This document shows, piece by piece, positions 25,445-34,362 of a DNA stretch of 64,000 bases (the first letter of the stretch is position 1; every line of letters begins with the position of its first letter). Source of the stretch: Dermabacter sp. p3-SID358 (GTDB lineage Bacteria > Actinomycetota > Actinomycetes > Actinomycetales > Dermabacteraceae). The translations under genes were made by a program, and so were the position numbers. The stretch spans positions 62,001-126,000 of the forward strand of contig NZ_JALXOZ010000002.1 in assembly GCF_025147465.1 (NCBI RefSeq), read 5' to 3'. The notes below the pieces were generated by a model, which worked only from the letters and a program-made list of their open reading frames with translations, did no database searches and was not told the origin of the DNA.

Positions 25445-27649
25445 TCAGCCGAGGGCAGCCCGCACCGTGCGGGCCTTCGTGAATGTTTCCTCGATCTCGG
25501 CGCCGGCATCGCTCAAGCGCGTAATCGCGCCGCCCACCCCGAATCGGGCGCCGGCCTCATCGAGCACCGCCGTGCGGATCACAATGCTGAGCGACGCCGC
25601 CCCGTTCGGCGAGATCCACCCGATCGCGCCGGAGTAGACGCCACGCGGCCCTCCCTCCAAGTCGCGAAGAAGCTGCACCGTGCGAAGTTTCGGCGCACCT
25701 GTCATCGAGCCGCCGGGAAAGGCCGCCTCGATGGCGTCGAGGGCGGTGCGGCCGGGCGCGAGTCTGCCGGTAATGGTGGAGATCATCTGGTGCACCGTGG
25801 GGAAGGATTCCACCTGGTAGATGTGCGGCACCTTCACACTGCCAGCCTCACACACGCGCGAGAGGTCGTGCCGCACGAGGTCGACGATCATGAGGTTTTC
25901 GGCTCGGTCTTTGCGGCTTGCGGCGAGCTCGGCGCGCAGCCTCGCATCCTCCTCCGGCTCAGCGGAGCGCGGTGCCGTCCCCTTGATCGGGCGCGATTCA
26001 ACCTCGCCTGTGGCGCTCACCTCGAGAAACCTCTCGGGCGATGCACTCGCGACGCTCCACTTTCCACACTGAAGAAACGCCCCGTAGGGAACGCGCGCCA
26101 CGCGGCGCAGCCGCGCGTATACGTCGAGCGGGTAGTACTCCCCCGGCACCTGCGCCTCGTTCGTGAGGCACAGCTCGTAACTTTCGCCTTCGCTAATGAG
26201 TTCCTGGCAACGGTCAATCAAATTCGCGTATTCCGCCGCGGTGTGCCGGTAGGTGGGCGCGGGTGAGGGTCCGACGCCAGCTTCTGCCTCACCGCCCTGA
26301 TCTTCCCCTTGCGCTTCTCCCGCCCCCGTGAGCACGCTGACCAGGGTTCGAGTCGTTTCAACGATCCACGAATGCTGCTCCCCCACCGTTCCGGGATGAT
26401 CCGCGCCGCCGTCGAGCTCCGCGAGCGCCACGGCCCTCCCCGTGCCGCGATCGTGGTCGATCACGAGTGCGCGCGTGAGAAACACCAGGTGAGCATCGGG
26501 TTCCATGCCCTCGCGAGACTCGCGCTCGAGGCCAAGGGTTTCGGCACCGAGCCCGTAGCCGAGGTAGCCCATGTATCCGAGGGCGAAGCCACCAAGGGTC
26601 TGCGACGCGCGCCGCCCATCCTCATCGAGCCGTACAGCGTTCAGCCTCATCCGCATCGCGCTGAAGAACCCGTCCTTTGCGGGAACGCCCTCCACGCGTT
26701 CCTCCTCCGGAACTCGATAGTCGAAAAGGTGCGCCCCTGGGCCGTCGCACGCGCCCATGATCGAGAAGCGCGAACGGCGATCCTCGCTTGCCGAGTCGAG
26801 CCACACCGCCCGTTCGTGCGCTGAAAAAAGGTTGCGATAAAGTGTTTCAGCCTCTGTGAAAACATTCGTCAACGTCACCTCGCTGCCGAGCAGCAACGTG
26901 TGGGTCGCGGGCGCAGAATCGGGTGTGGAGGCGAGCGTCGGCGCTGAAAACTCTGGGCCGACGCTCGCCGCGCAAACGTCGGACCCCACCGCCGGGGGCC
27001 GGACCGAGCCCTCCCCCGCACTGCTTTCGCACTCCGCGGCCGTGGCGCGAGGACGTTGTGCGGCCCCGCCGCCGACGGCGAGAAAGGCGCGCATGAGGTC
27101 GAGGCCGCCTTCGGTGCGAATCGACTCGGGGTGGAATTGCACGCCCCACGCGTCGTACCCGCGCAGGCGTGCTGCCTGGATGACGCCGTCGGCGGTGGTA
27201 CCGAGAACTTCCAGTTCAGGCGGGCAATCGTCGATCGCGAGAGAGTGGTAGCGCACGATGCGCAGCTCGCGCGGAAGGTGCACGAACACCGGGTCGTTCG
27301 CGGCAGCGCCCGTGAAGCGCACCTCATCCTCGAGGCCATGCATGGGCGTGGGCGCACGATCCACGCGCCCGCCGTGAGCGGCGGCCATGAACTGCAGGCC
27401 AAGGCAAATACCAAGCACGGGGATGCCCCGTTCGAGTGCTTCTCGATAAACGTCCGGGGAGCAGCCGAGGTCACCGGGGTTGTGGGGTGTGCCGGGGCCC
27501 GGGCCGATGATCACGTGGCTAATGCCGTCGAGGCTCGGGCGCGGCCCGCTCGCGAGGACAACTTCCGGCATATCGCCCGAGGCTTCGGCGACCAGGTGCG
27601 CAATGTTAAACGTGAACGAGTCGTGGTTATCAACGATCACAACGCTCAT
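25445..27649 (-). CDS. pabAB: Fused aminodeoxychorismate synthase (PabA-PabB)
   Basis: 734 residues converting chorismate and glutamine to 4-amino-4-deoxychorismate for folate. The N-terminal class I glutamine amidotransferase (1-190) has Cys82 in GICLGLQ and His173/Glu175 in QFHPES. A variable linker (about 190-250) carries a short-repeat palindrome. The C-terminal chorismate-binding domain has the PabB/TrpE signatures (RPIKGTAPR, ENLMIVDLVRHDL, GSMTGAPK). The ATG at 27647-27649 overlaps the pabC stop (ATGA), and pabC is the next enzyme in the pathway, which favours PabAB over anthranilate synthase. Confidence 0.9.
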   Translation of the reverse strand: MSVVIVDNHDSFTFNIAHLVAEASGDMPEVVLASGPRPSLDGISHVIIGPGPGTPHNPGDLGCSPDVYREALERGIPVLGICLGLQFMAAAHGGRVDRAPTPMHGLEDEVRFTGAAANDPVFVHLPRELRIVRYHSLAIDDCPPELEVLGTTADGVIQAARLRGYDAWGVQFHPESIRTEGGLDLMRAFLAVGGGAAQRPRATAAECESSAGEGSVRPPAVGSDVCAASVGPEFSAPTLASTPDSAPATHTLLLGSEVTLTNVFTEAETLYRNLFSAHERAVWLDSASEDRRSRFSIMGACDGPGAHLFDYRVPEEERVEGVPAKDGFFSAMRMRLNAVRLDEDGRRASQTLGGFALGYMGYLGYGLGAETLGLERESREGMEPDAHLVFLTRALVIDHDRGTGRAVALAELDGGADHPGTVGEQHSWIVETTRTLVSVLTGAGEAQGEDQGGEAEAGVGPSPAPTYRHTAAEYANLIDRCQELISEGESYELCLTNEAQVPGEYYPLDVYARLRRVARVPYGAFLQCGKWSVASASPERFLEVSATGEVESRPIKGTAPRSAEPEEDARLRAELAASRKDRAENLMIVDLVRHDLSRVCEAGSVKVPHIYQVESFPTVHQMISTITGRLAPGRTALDAIEAAFPGGSMTGAPKLRTVQLLRDLEGGPRGVYSGAIGWISPNGAASLSIVIRTAVLDEAGARFGVGGAITRLSDAGAEIEETFTKARTVRAALG
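26267..26281. repeat. Single GGGTCCGACGCCAGC repeat inside pabAB
   Basis: One arm of the short-repeat family, in the coding sequence of the PabB part, in a Gly/Ala/Glu-rich segment. Confidence 0.6.
26955..26986. repeat. Palindromic CGTCGGACCC element in the pabAB linker
   Basis: GGGCCGACG (26955-26963) and CGTCGGACCC (26977-26986), a near-perfect inverted pair in the linker joining PabA and PabB. On the coding strand it reads VGSDVCAASVGP, closely similar to the peptide made by the MFS copy. Confidence 0.8.
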
Positions 27650-28485
27650 GCGAAACACTCCCGGAGAGGCTCGGCGCGCTCCCACAGCGCATCCTGGAAG
27701 TCTCGCGCGGCGGGGGCGAAGGGGCCGCGGGGAAGGGCGTACGTGTCGGCAATGTGCGGGGCAGGCAGGTCCGTCAGTCCGACGGTTGCCTCGCGCACAC
27801 CGTGCAGGGAACTGAGCAGCCACACGGCGTCAGCTTCGAGGAGGCGCTGTTTGGTGAGGGGCGCCGCGAGGGTTTCGTGACCGCGCTCGCGCGCGATCGT
27901 CACGATCATGCGTTCGGTGATGCTCGGCAGGCGGTCGGTATCGATGCTCGTGACGAGCACGCCGTTCGACCACAGGACGACGCTCCCGTAGACAGTTTCG
28001 CTGTAGTGGATCTGAGGGGCGAGAGGGTGCGAGGTGCCGTCGGACTTGCCTGCGCTGCTCACTCCCACTGAGCGTGTGCGAAGGAGGGCATCGTTCGCGC
28101 CGTTGCCCACGGCCCATTGCCGCACGCACTCTTGCCACGCGAAATCGGGGCCCTTGAGGCGCGGATGGGTGCGCTCGTCGCTGCCGGGGTAGGCGATCAG
28201 GTGCGCGGTGGTCTCCAGGCGCTGCTCCGGGATGGGCCGCGCGTTGACGTCGGATTGGAGCGCGCCGCCAACCTGCTCGAGGGTGAGTTTTGGGAAAAAC
28301 AGGCCTGCCTCTCCCCCGAGTGTGTGCGCGGCTCGTTCGTAGAGCGCCGCCACGGCGTCGTCGATCGCGCCCGGGCCCACCTCGGCGCCCCACAACTCGT
28401 GCGCCGACTCGCGCATGCGGTCCCGGTGCAGATCCGGGGCTACCGCGCGGCCGTCCCTCACGAGGAAGGAATCAACGAGTGGCAC
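27646..28485 (-). CDS. pabC: Aminodeoxychorismate lyase-like class IV aminotransferase
   Basis: 279 residues of the fold-type IV PLP enzymes. The family pattern is present (VDSFLVRDGRAVAPDLHRDRM at the start, the presumed PLP lysine in HPRLKGPDF, C-terminal SITERMIVTIARERGHE and LLSSLHGVREA). PabC releases 4-aminobenzoate from aminodeoxychorismate, and it directly precedes and overlaps pabAB, so I prefer this to branched-chain or D-amino acid aminotransferase. Two short-repeat cores (28036-28050 and 27776-27790) lie in the gene. Confidence 0.85.
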   Translation of the reverse strand: MPLVDSFLVRDGRAVAPDLHRDRMRESAHELWGAEVGPGAIDDAVAALYERAAHTLGGEAGLFFPKLTLEQVGGALQSDVNARPIPEQRLETTAHLIAYPGSDERTHPRLKGPDFAWQECVRQWAVGNGANDALLRTRSVGVSSAGKSDGTSHPLAPQIHYSETVYGSVVLWSNGVLVTSIDTDRLPSITERMIVTIARERGHETLAAPLTKQRLLEADAVWLLSSLHGVREATVGLTDLPAPHIADTYALPRGPFAPAARDFQDALWERAEPLRECFA

Positions 28486-28598
28486 GGCAGGGCTCCTTCA
28501 CAGTGATCGCGCGGGCAGGTGGGCAAGGGGGACAGCGGTATTGTTGCTGGCTGCAGTGATAAAGGTACACCCGCCCGCGCGTGTGCCACGACGGCGCG

Positions 28599-28877
28599 CT
28601 ACTCCTCCTTCTGGGCCTGTGCTCCCTGGGGGTACTCGGTGCGCAGCCAGGCCATGAACCCCTGGGCGACACTCGCGCCGTACGGATCGTGGACGATGCC
28701 GTGATCGATTTCCTCGGCAACGATCGCCTGGGCCAGATGGTAATGCTCGCGAACAACTCCGTAATCCATGTCTTCTCTTTCGGCGATCTCTTCCTCCCCG
28801 ACGAGGCAGTGCTCCCGGATGGCCGAGAGCACGCGCATGAAGTCGTCGTTGTCGCGGAGGTGGTCGTAATCAATCAT
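28599..28877 (-). CDS. Small acidic protein, unknown
   Basis: 92 residues, rich in Asp/Glu/His, predicted mostly helical, with no signal peptide or recognised motif. GAGAGGGAACCTCA precedes the ATG, codon use matches the chromosome, and it points into pabC 113 bases further on, so it may be the first gene of that unit. An AT-rich stretch upstream (28910-28935) could be its promoter. Function not assigned. Confidence 0.55.
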   Translation of the reverse strand: MIDYDHLRDNDDFMRVLSAIREHCLVGEEEIAEREDMDYGVVREHYHLAQAIVAEEIDHGIVHDPYGASVAQGFMAWLRTEYPQGAQAQKEE

Positions 28878-29006
28878 TGAGGTTCCCTCTCAGTCGTCAC
28901 CATATGTGGTCTAGATAACAATAAAAAATACTTCGTGGGGCGCAACCCCTTTCGCGAATCTGTTGACCCTCGCCGCACCCACGGAAAGTGACGACAGCGA
29001 CTGACG

Positions 29007-29038
29007 TTACGATCACTTTTCGAAGAAAGTGATCGTAA
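29007..29038. promoter_or_regulatory. 32-bp palindromic operator in front of the Fic remnant
   Basis: TTACGATCACTTT (29007-29019), spacer TCGAAG, AAAGTGATCGTAA (29026-29038): perfect 13-bp arms, ending 11 bases before an ATG. Its position suggests an autoregulatory or phage-type operator. Confidence 0.75.
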
Positions 29039-29049
29039 GGGTGGTCACG

Positions 29050-29378
29050 ATGAGCAGTTCCTTGGCTGTGCCAGCCGTTGAGCGTGTACCCGAGAGATGG
29101 GAAGTTCCCCACGGCGCGACCTGGCGTCGCGCCCGTGAGCGCGGCACTCATACGCCTACGCACTCGTCCAGGTTCTTGTGGGGCAGCCCGTAGTCAACAC
29201 AGTTTTCGTGCGCAAAGAGCTCGGCGTCAACACCTCCGTTGCACAGCGAGCGATCACGACACTCACTGAGCTCGACATTCTTACTGAACGCACGGGGCGC
29301 AAGCGGGGGCGCGTGTGGCACTGCACGGCCATCATCGACGCTCTCGAGGACTACGAGGAGCATTCACGCCGGGCTTGA
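29050..29378 (+). pseudogene. Fic family protein remnant (N-terminus joined to C-terminal winged helix)
   Basis: An ATG at 29050 opens a short N-terminal-like segment (MSSSLAVPAVERVPERWEVP). From about 29145, in another frame, comes the C-terminal winged-helix part typical of actinobacterial Fic proteins: YALVQVLVGQPVVNTVFVRK, TSVAQRAITTL, ERTGRKRGRVW, then stop at 29376-29378. The central Fic domain with HPFxxGNGR is missing, so an internal deletion has removed the AMP-transferase. Only the 3' part could be translated alone (66 aa from 29178). Confidence 0.75.
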
Positions 29379-29491
29379 GCAACTTCGTTGTCTTCCACGA
29401 TTCGGCGCCTCCCCGAGTGGCGCGCGCACCGGCGGGCACAGAAAACGGGCGACCCGGTCGAAATGACCAAGCCGCCCGTTGCTTCGTCGAG

Positions 29492-29564
29492 TGGGCCCTG
29501 CGGGGATCGAACCCGCGACCCGCGGATTAAAAGTCCGATGCTCTGCCAACTGAGCTAAAGGCCC
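29492..29564 (-). tRNA. tRNA-Lys (anticodon TTT)
   Basis: Minus strand: acceptor GGGCCTT/AGGGCCC with one G-T pair, discriminator A, anticodon stem CGGA/TCCG around CTTTTAA giving TTT, T-arm GGGTTCGATCCCC. No CCA encoded. Confidence 0.95.
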
Positions 29565-29768
29565 CTGTTACTCGAACTACCACAGTTTAGCGGCCCCGCG
29601 CCTCGCCTCCAAGTTCGCGGGGTGCAGCTCACGCGCGAACACGGCGAGAATCAGGGAAAAATGTGAGCCCCGACCTGGCGGGGTCAAGAATGTGTCAGGA
29701 AAAAACGGCGCCGCGGTCGCGAGCGGACTCGCGTAAGGCGTGAGCGACACCCTCACTGCCGACGACAA

Positions 29769-30185
29769 CCCGATCGCGGCGCCGATGACTACGTGACCAA
29801 ACCCTTCGCGCTCGGGGAGCTCCTTGCGCGTTTGCGCGCCAACCTCCGGCGGCGAACGTCGGGCTCCCCCTCCCCCGTCGTGACCACCGCCGATGGGCGC
29901 CTCACGATCGACCTCGCCGCGAAAACCGCGACCGTGAACGGCAGGCCTGCGCGCCTCACCCCGCACGAGTGGGGCATCGTGAGCTACCTCGTGAGCCACC
30001 CCAATCAGTTCGTACGCAAGGACGAGCTGCTTGAGAGCGTGTGGGGCCCCGAATACACGAACGAGGCCGGCTACGTGCGGGTCTACATGTCGCAGATCCA
30101 CCAGAAACTCGAGGAGGATTCCTCCGCCCCGCGCTGCTTCCTCACCGAGCCGGGCCTCGGCCACCGGTTCGTGCTTGGCGGCTAG
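29769..30185 (+). pseudogene. Truncated KdpE/OmpR-type response regulator
   Basis: The frame begins inside a receiver domain (DRGADDYVTKPFALGELLARLRANLRR) and continues through a complete winged-helix effector domain (LTPHEWGIVSYLVSHPNQFVR, VWGPEYTNEAGYVRVYMSQ, LTEPGLGHRFVL). That wording is closest to KdpE, regulator of potassium transport. The phospho-acceptor half is absent and no kdpD or kdpFABC is nearby, so this is a 5'-deleted remnant. An ATG/GTG-initiated 131-residue DNA-binding fragment could still be made from 29793. Confidence 0.7.
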
Positions 30186-30245
30186 CGTTAGCGTGGCAGG
30201 TAGGCGCTGCGCTGCCTCGTCCAGGTGACGAGGAGGCGTTCGCGG

Positions 30246-30660
30246 GCGCGGGAAGACAAAGTTGAACTGATCCTCACCAAGTCGGTGTCGTGATTCGCTC
30301 GCAACACTATCGGTCAGCTCGAAACCGTTCGCGAGCTGAAAGAGCTCGGGGTGGAGATGCGATTCGACCAAGAGAACATCTCCTCAATCAGCGCTGGCAT
30401 AGAACTCGTGCTCACACTGCCGGTGTCTTTCGCGCAGGCAGAATCGGAGTAGAGCAGCCAAAACGTGCCGTGGTGCATTTGGAAAGGCTTCAAAAAGGCA
30501 AAGCGCACCGCTTCCACTTGTACGGGTACACCGACTCCGCTGACGGCACTTACATGCAGAACATCGCTGATAGCAGGATTCAACATTTGGCCGATAACAA
30601 GATGCCCGGCGAATGGGCCCGTCACATCCTGAAGAACCCGCACTACCCCGGCGACTTCTT
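30246..30660 (+). pseudogene. Serine recombinase/resolvase remnant
   Basis: A continuous match to the catalytic domain of large serine recombinases: REDKVELILTKSVS, stop TGA (30291-30293) where Arg is expected, FARNTIGQLETVRELKELGV, QENISS...LPVSFAQAESE, stop TAG (30450-30452), SSQNVPWCIWKGFKKAK. It then shifts frame to QKGKAHRFHLYGYTDSADG. The 5' start and most of the C-terminal half are missing. It marks the site of a former integrative element. Confidence 0.75.
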
Positions 30661-30759
30661 ATAAGGCCCCGTCGAAGTCGACGGCAATGTCACCGTTCAA
30701 TTCCTCGACAGCAGCACCCAAGTAGTCGCCATCAAACAGTAGCCCAGTATCGACATCTA

Positions 30760-30787
30760 AGCGCCTGCCAGATTCTGGTGGGCGCTT
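30760..30787 (+). terminator. Hairpin between recombinase remnant and GNAT-like gene
   Basis: AAGCGCC (30760-30766) pairs with GGCGCTT (30781-30787), with CCAG/CTGG continuing the stem. No T-run follows; it may be a relic terminator or part of the next gene's leader. Confidence 0.4.
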
Positions 30788-30803
30788 GCGTATTCTTGGA
30801 ACA

Positions 30804-31265
30804 GTGGATCTAGTGCAACTGAGAGTTCTTCAGCAAGTGGAGGACTACGTGACGCCGTTCCAGGTGGTCGAGGGATTCAATGACCGCTGGTGGCACCGCA
30901 TGGCTGGACCAGTCGGCGACGACACCCTGGGTGGCAAAGAGTACATCCAGTTTCTTGCCGATAGTGTGGAAGTCGGGCGCGCTGAGGTAACAGATTGGCC
31001 GCTCTCCGATAGCTATATCGGAGTTGACTCGACAGTGCCAACCAAAGAGATCTGGTTCTTTGAAATCCGCCATGACCTTCGCCGACAGCACTACGGGGCT
31101 GAGTTTGCAAGGCATCTGATCAGCCACTACGCAGGTTACCCCTTGATCGCTTTCTCCGAAGGCGCTGACGAGTTTTGGGCAGGAATTGGCTGGCACTATT
31201 ACCCGCGTAAAGACGGGGGTCCCCATTACCGCAAGCTCTTCGTTTCCCAGAAGATTCGCCCATGA
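30804..31265 (+). CDS. GNAT-like acetyltransferase, uncharacterised
   Basis: About 153 residues. The second half (RRQHYGAEFARHLISHY, GYPLIAFSEGADEFWAGIGWHYY, YRKLFVSQ) fits a GNAT fold: a helix where the acetyl-CoA pyrophosphate loop lies, then a beta-bulge strand; the canonical Q/RxxGxG/A is only loosely kept (RQHYGA). I start at GTG 30804, with a -10-like TATTCT eight bases upstream and almost no leader, suggesting leaderless translation; the frame opens at 30786. Substrate unknown. Confidence 0.55.
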   Translation: MDLVQLRVLQQVEDYVTPFQVVEGFNDRWWHRMAGPVGDDTLGGKEYIQFLADSVEVGRAEVTDWPLSDSYIGVDSTVPTKEIWFFEIRHDLRRQHYGAEFARHLISHYAGYPLIAFSEGADEFWAGIGWHYYPRKDGGPHYRKLFVSQKIRP

Positions 31266-31803
31266 CCTTTACCCGCTAGGAGTGAACCAGTCAGGCGGCT
31301 AAATCGTAGTTCGCGCGCGTTTGTATCCAGCGTGGTATGAAAGTTTCGCACAACCGCTCACGATGGACACGAGACCCCAGTGCGAAGTGGTGTTGTCGAA
31401 CAGCGCCGATACTCGCTATGACCAGCAATTTTGCGCCGGATAAGCAGACCGAGAACTGAGTTGCCGTGCTAGCGAGAGCGCTCCCTCGCAAGGTTCAGAG
31501 TTGCCTTTGAACCAGAGTGAACCAGTCCGGGTCTCGCGCGCAACGATGCTCTCGCGTAGTGTGACGACGTACTTTTCTGTGTAGGCTCCGAGAGGACCTG
31601 CCCGAGTGCGCGACATCGCATGCTAGTTCTCCTGATCAGAGCGTGTATGGACACCACCCAATGATTATGAGGTCCCCGTGTTGCAGTTCGATTTGCTGCA
31701 GACGGTTAAACGGAACGATGAAGTACCGGTAGGCGCATGGGTATTGCACTCGCGGTTGCGGCTTCACCGAACATTTTTGAGCTGTGGGTCCGCCGTCATA
31801 GGG
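31266..31803. other. 538-bp interval without a supported gene
   Basis: Only short frames without recognisable domains. Composition is unlike the neighbouring core genes; the phrase GTGAACCAGTC occurs at both ends of a 240-bp part (31281 and 31517). Probably decayed mobile DNA. Confidence 0.5.
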
Positions 31804-34362
31804 CTACTGGTAGTCATCGGCGAGGTCGGAAGTGTAGAGCGACTTCGAATCGTTCGCTTGAGCGATCGCCTCGCGGACTGAGGGGCGCCCGATGTCGAGG
31901 ACGCGAAGCTTCCCACCAACCTCGGCCACTGACTCGATGCGTCGGAATTCAGAACCGTAGTTCTCGGCGAACTGCGCGAGACCCTTGAGCTTCGGTAGAG
32001 CATCGGACAGGTGGGTGCCGTGGGGGTCGACGATGTCGACGACAATGCCACGGTCAGTTTCCGAGAAGAACAGGAAGTCCGGGCGGAGCGCCTTCCACGA
32101 GTGGTTGTCCTCGTAGGCAATTGCGAGGGACTCCTTCACAGGACGGTCAGGGTTGCGGTACCAGCCAATAAAACCGGCGCGGTCCCCCTCGGCTGCCAGC
32201 ACCTTCTGTTCCCAGTCGTTGAGGTCTAGCGGATAAGTCCCATCCTCGGATGTGAGCAGGTGCGTCCTGCTGACAGGCAGGTCCCGCTCGGTACCGTCAG
32301 CGTCGCGTTCTTTGGTCTCAGCCTGCGCTTTCTGAGGAACTGTGAGCACAATGCGGTCTGGCGAGAGTGACATGCCTTCGAGCCGGTCATATTCGGCTTG
32401 CTGTTCGTCGGTGAGGTTTTTGCGTTCCACGCGCGTGTCGGTCAGCCATTTCCGGGCTATGCCGTCAGCTTCTTCTTCAATTGCTGTGACAATGTCGGGC
32501 ACGAGGCCAAGCGCGGAGACGGTGATCTGTGCTTCGAGCAGATCGTCTTCATCGTCACCTGGCGCGAGGTGCTGCACGTAGGCACCAGCCAGCGCCGGTG
32601 AAAGGAGGCGAGCCGCGGCACGATAAGAGTCGTCCAGGGCTCGTAGATCGACAGCGGTGTCGAAGCTGGTGGATGTCCAATCACCACCACCAATCTTCCG
32701 ACGCAATTCCTCTCCGGACATGGTTTCCACGTCACGGCGCGCTTTGGCAACCTGATCCTTGAACTGAACCACACGCCCATCGAGCGCCGAACAAAGCAGG
32801 TTCTCGGCTTCGGCGACGGGGTTCTCCCGGATCTTGTCCTTCGCCAGCGTTGCCGCGAGCGCGGTGAGGCGCTTGATGGGCTTTACCTTGCCCTTAGGGA
32901 TCGTGAACGTTGGTAGCGAGGCGAACTTGCCCCACACCTCATCCGGGATCGCCGGGTTCGCTCTAAGATCGACAGGCTCGAACAGGACGCGACGGCCTTC
33001 CCCACCACCCGTATCGGAGTCCTTACCCGTGGCACCGCTCATGAGCATTTCTGCCACGTTCATGGCGGTCTGTTTGTCGAAAAATGGCAGCAGGCAGTCC
33101 ACTGAGTTCAGCAGTTCATTGCCAGGAATCCGGCGCGCGAGCGGAGTGCGAATCATGCGCCCAAGCAACTGGGTGATGTGCGTGGGGTCCGATGCCGGGC
33201 GGAACGAGACCAGTACCTCGGCACGTGGGCAGTCCCAGCCCGTCGAGATCGCGGTCTTGGCAAGTAGCACACGACACCAGGTCTGGTCTTGGACGCGCTG
33301 CGGCTCGAGGTAGGGCACCTTATAACCGGCGACGCTGAGGTCTTGGTGCTCGCCGAACACATTTGCCACACTATCCTCGGGCAGTTCCGGCCAGGCTTTG
33401 AAAATCGTGGTCAGCGTTCGTGACAAGTCTTCGTCAGTGGGTTTGTCACCGAGTTGTACGACAAGTAGAGGCTCGACTGGCTCCAAATCCCCCTGAGCGT
33501 CAGCGTATGCACGCCAGGCCTTGCTGGATGCGCGGAGCTTTTCGACAGCGCGGGTGAGCAGCACAGTATCAAAGGTGCCGGATTCAGCAGGGATCGACAG
33601 CACAATGTCGTCCTTCAACAAACCGGACGCCTGCACGAGGGCGGAGTCAACCTCCACTGAGGGGAGGGCAATTCGGTTCTGCGCGCCCTTCATCGCCTCT
33701 TCAAACCGCTCCACAGTTGCGGAAATACCGAGAACGATCGGGATCGCAGGGGTCTTGCCGTGGCCATTGATAAGACGCTGGACGATCGTGGTGCGGTCCT
33801 TTACCGGCTGCATTCCACGGTGTGCCTCGTCAAGCACCATGTACAACGTGAGGTCCTCGTGGTTGATCGTGTTGGCAAGCACGTCGTAGATGCTGGTCTG
33901 CAACAGGTCCGGAGTAAGGGTGTCGATTCCCTCGCCGTCGTCCACATGGCGATCAGCGCGTACCAATCGGGAGTTTTTCGACAGCTTTTGCGTGTTAAGA
34001 AAGTACACATTGCCAGGTTTGAGCGACGTCTCCGAAAACGAAGACTCAATCACACGCAGGCGTGACGCCAGCTCAGAAGATGCTGCCTGGATACGAGCGC
34101 GTGACTGCTCGTTGAGTGCGGGATCGTCGGAGAACCACAGCACCACCGCGCCCGGATCGGGCGGGAAGTCAAACTCGTCAGAACCGAAGAACAACGCCTC
34201 GATAACGCCAGCGGCCATCACGGTCTTACCGGCCCCCGTCGCAGCAGACAGGGAAAACTGGGACACATCGCCATATCGAATGTGCATATCGCGGGCACGC
34301 GAGAGATTCCCGAGCACCTTGTCGACGGCGTCGGCCTGGTAGTCCTTGAGTGAGTAACGCAT
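31804..34362 (-). CDS. Type III restriction enzyme Res subunit (DEAD/DEAH helicase-nuclease)
   Basis: 852 residues. SF2 helicase/translocase with Walker A SAATGAGKTVM (39-49), DEAH box VLDEAHRG and motif VI region HITQLLGRMIRTP. The C-terminus has a PD-(D/E)xK-like end, RPDFLFF...GIVVDIVDPHG; the usual Glu-x-Lys is not obvious, so the nuclease site is atypical. Its ATG overlaps the stop of the methyltransferase gene by one base (TGATG), so Mod and Res are translated as a pair. Together they should cleave foreign DNA with unmodified sites; the sequence gives no sign of inactivation. Confidence 0.85.
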   Translation of the reverse strand: MRYSLKDYQADAVDKVLGNLSRARDMHIRYGDVSQFSLSAATGAGKTVMAAGVIEALFFGSDEFDFPPDPGAVVLWFSDDPALNEQSRARIQAASSELASRLRVIESSFSETSLKPGNVYFLNTQKLSKNSRLVRADRHVDDGEGIDTLTPDLLQTSIYDVLANTINHEDLTLYMVLDEAHRGMQPVKDRTTIVQRLINGHGKTPAIPIVLGISATVERFEEAMKGAQNRIALPSVEVDSALVQASGLLKDDIVLSIPAESGTFDTVLLTRAVEKLRASSKAWRAYADAQGDLEPVEPLLVVQLGDKPTDEDLSRTLTTIFKAWPELPEDSVANVFGEHQDLSVAGYKVPYLEPQRVQDQTWCRVLLAKTAISTGWDCPRAEVLVSFRPASDPTHITQLLGRMIRTPLARRIPGNELLNSVDCLLPFFDKQTAMNVAEMLMSGATGKDSDTGGGEGRRVLFEPVDLRANPAIPDEVWGKFASLPTFTIPKGKVKPIKRLTALAATLAKDKIRENPVAEAENLLCSALDGRVVQFKDQVAKARRDVETMSGEELRRKIGGGDWTSTSFDTAVDLRALDDSYRAAARLLSPALAGAYVQHLAPGDDEDDLLEAQITVSALGLVPDIVTAIEEEADGIARKWLTDTRVERKNLTDEQQAEYDRLEGMSLSPDRIVLTVPQKAQAETKERDADGTERDLPVSRTHLLTSEDGTYPLDLNDWEQKVLAAEGDRAGFIGWYRNPDRPVKESLAIAYEDNHSWKALRPDFLFFSETDRGIVVDIVDPHGTHLSDALPKLKGLAQFAENYGSEFRRIESVAEVGGKLRVLDIGRPSVREAIAQANDSKSLYTSDLADDYQ

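Noticed and set aside
25445..27649. Anthranilate synthase fusion (TrpE-TrpG)
   Set aside because: Domain order amidotransferase first and the overlap with pabC favour aminodeoxychorismate synthase.
29492..29564. tRNA-Lys as the attachment site of the accessory region
   Set aside because: Its 3' end points away from the island and I found no repeated tRNA 3' segment further right.
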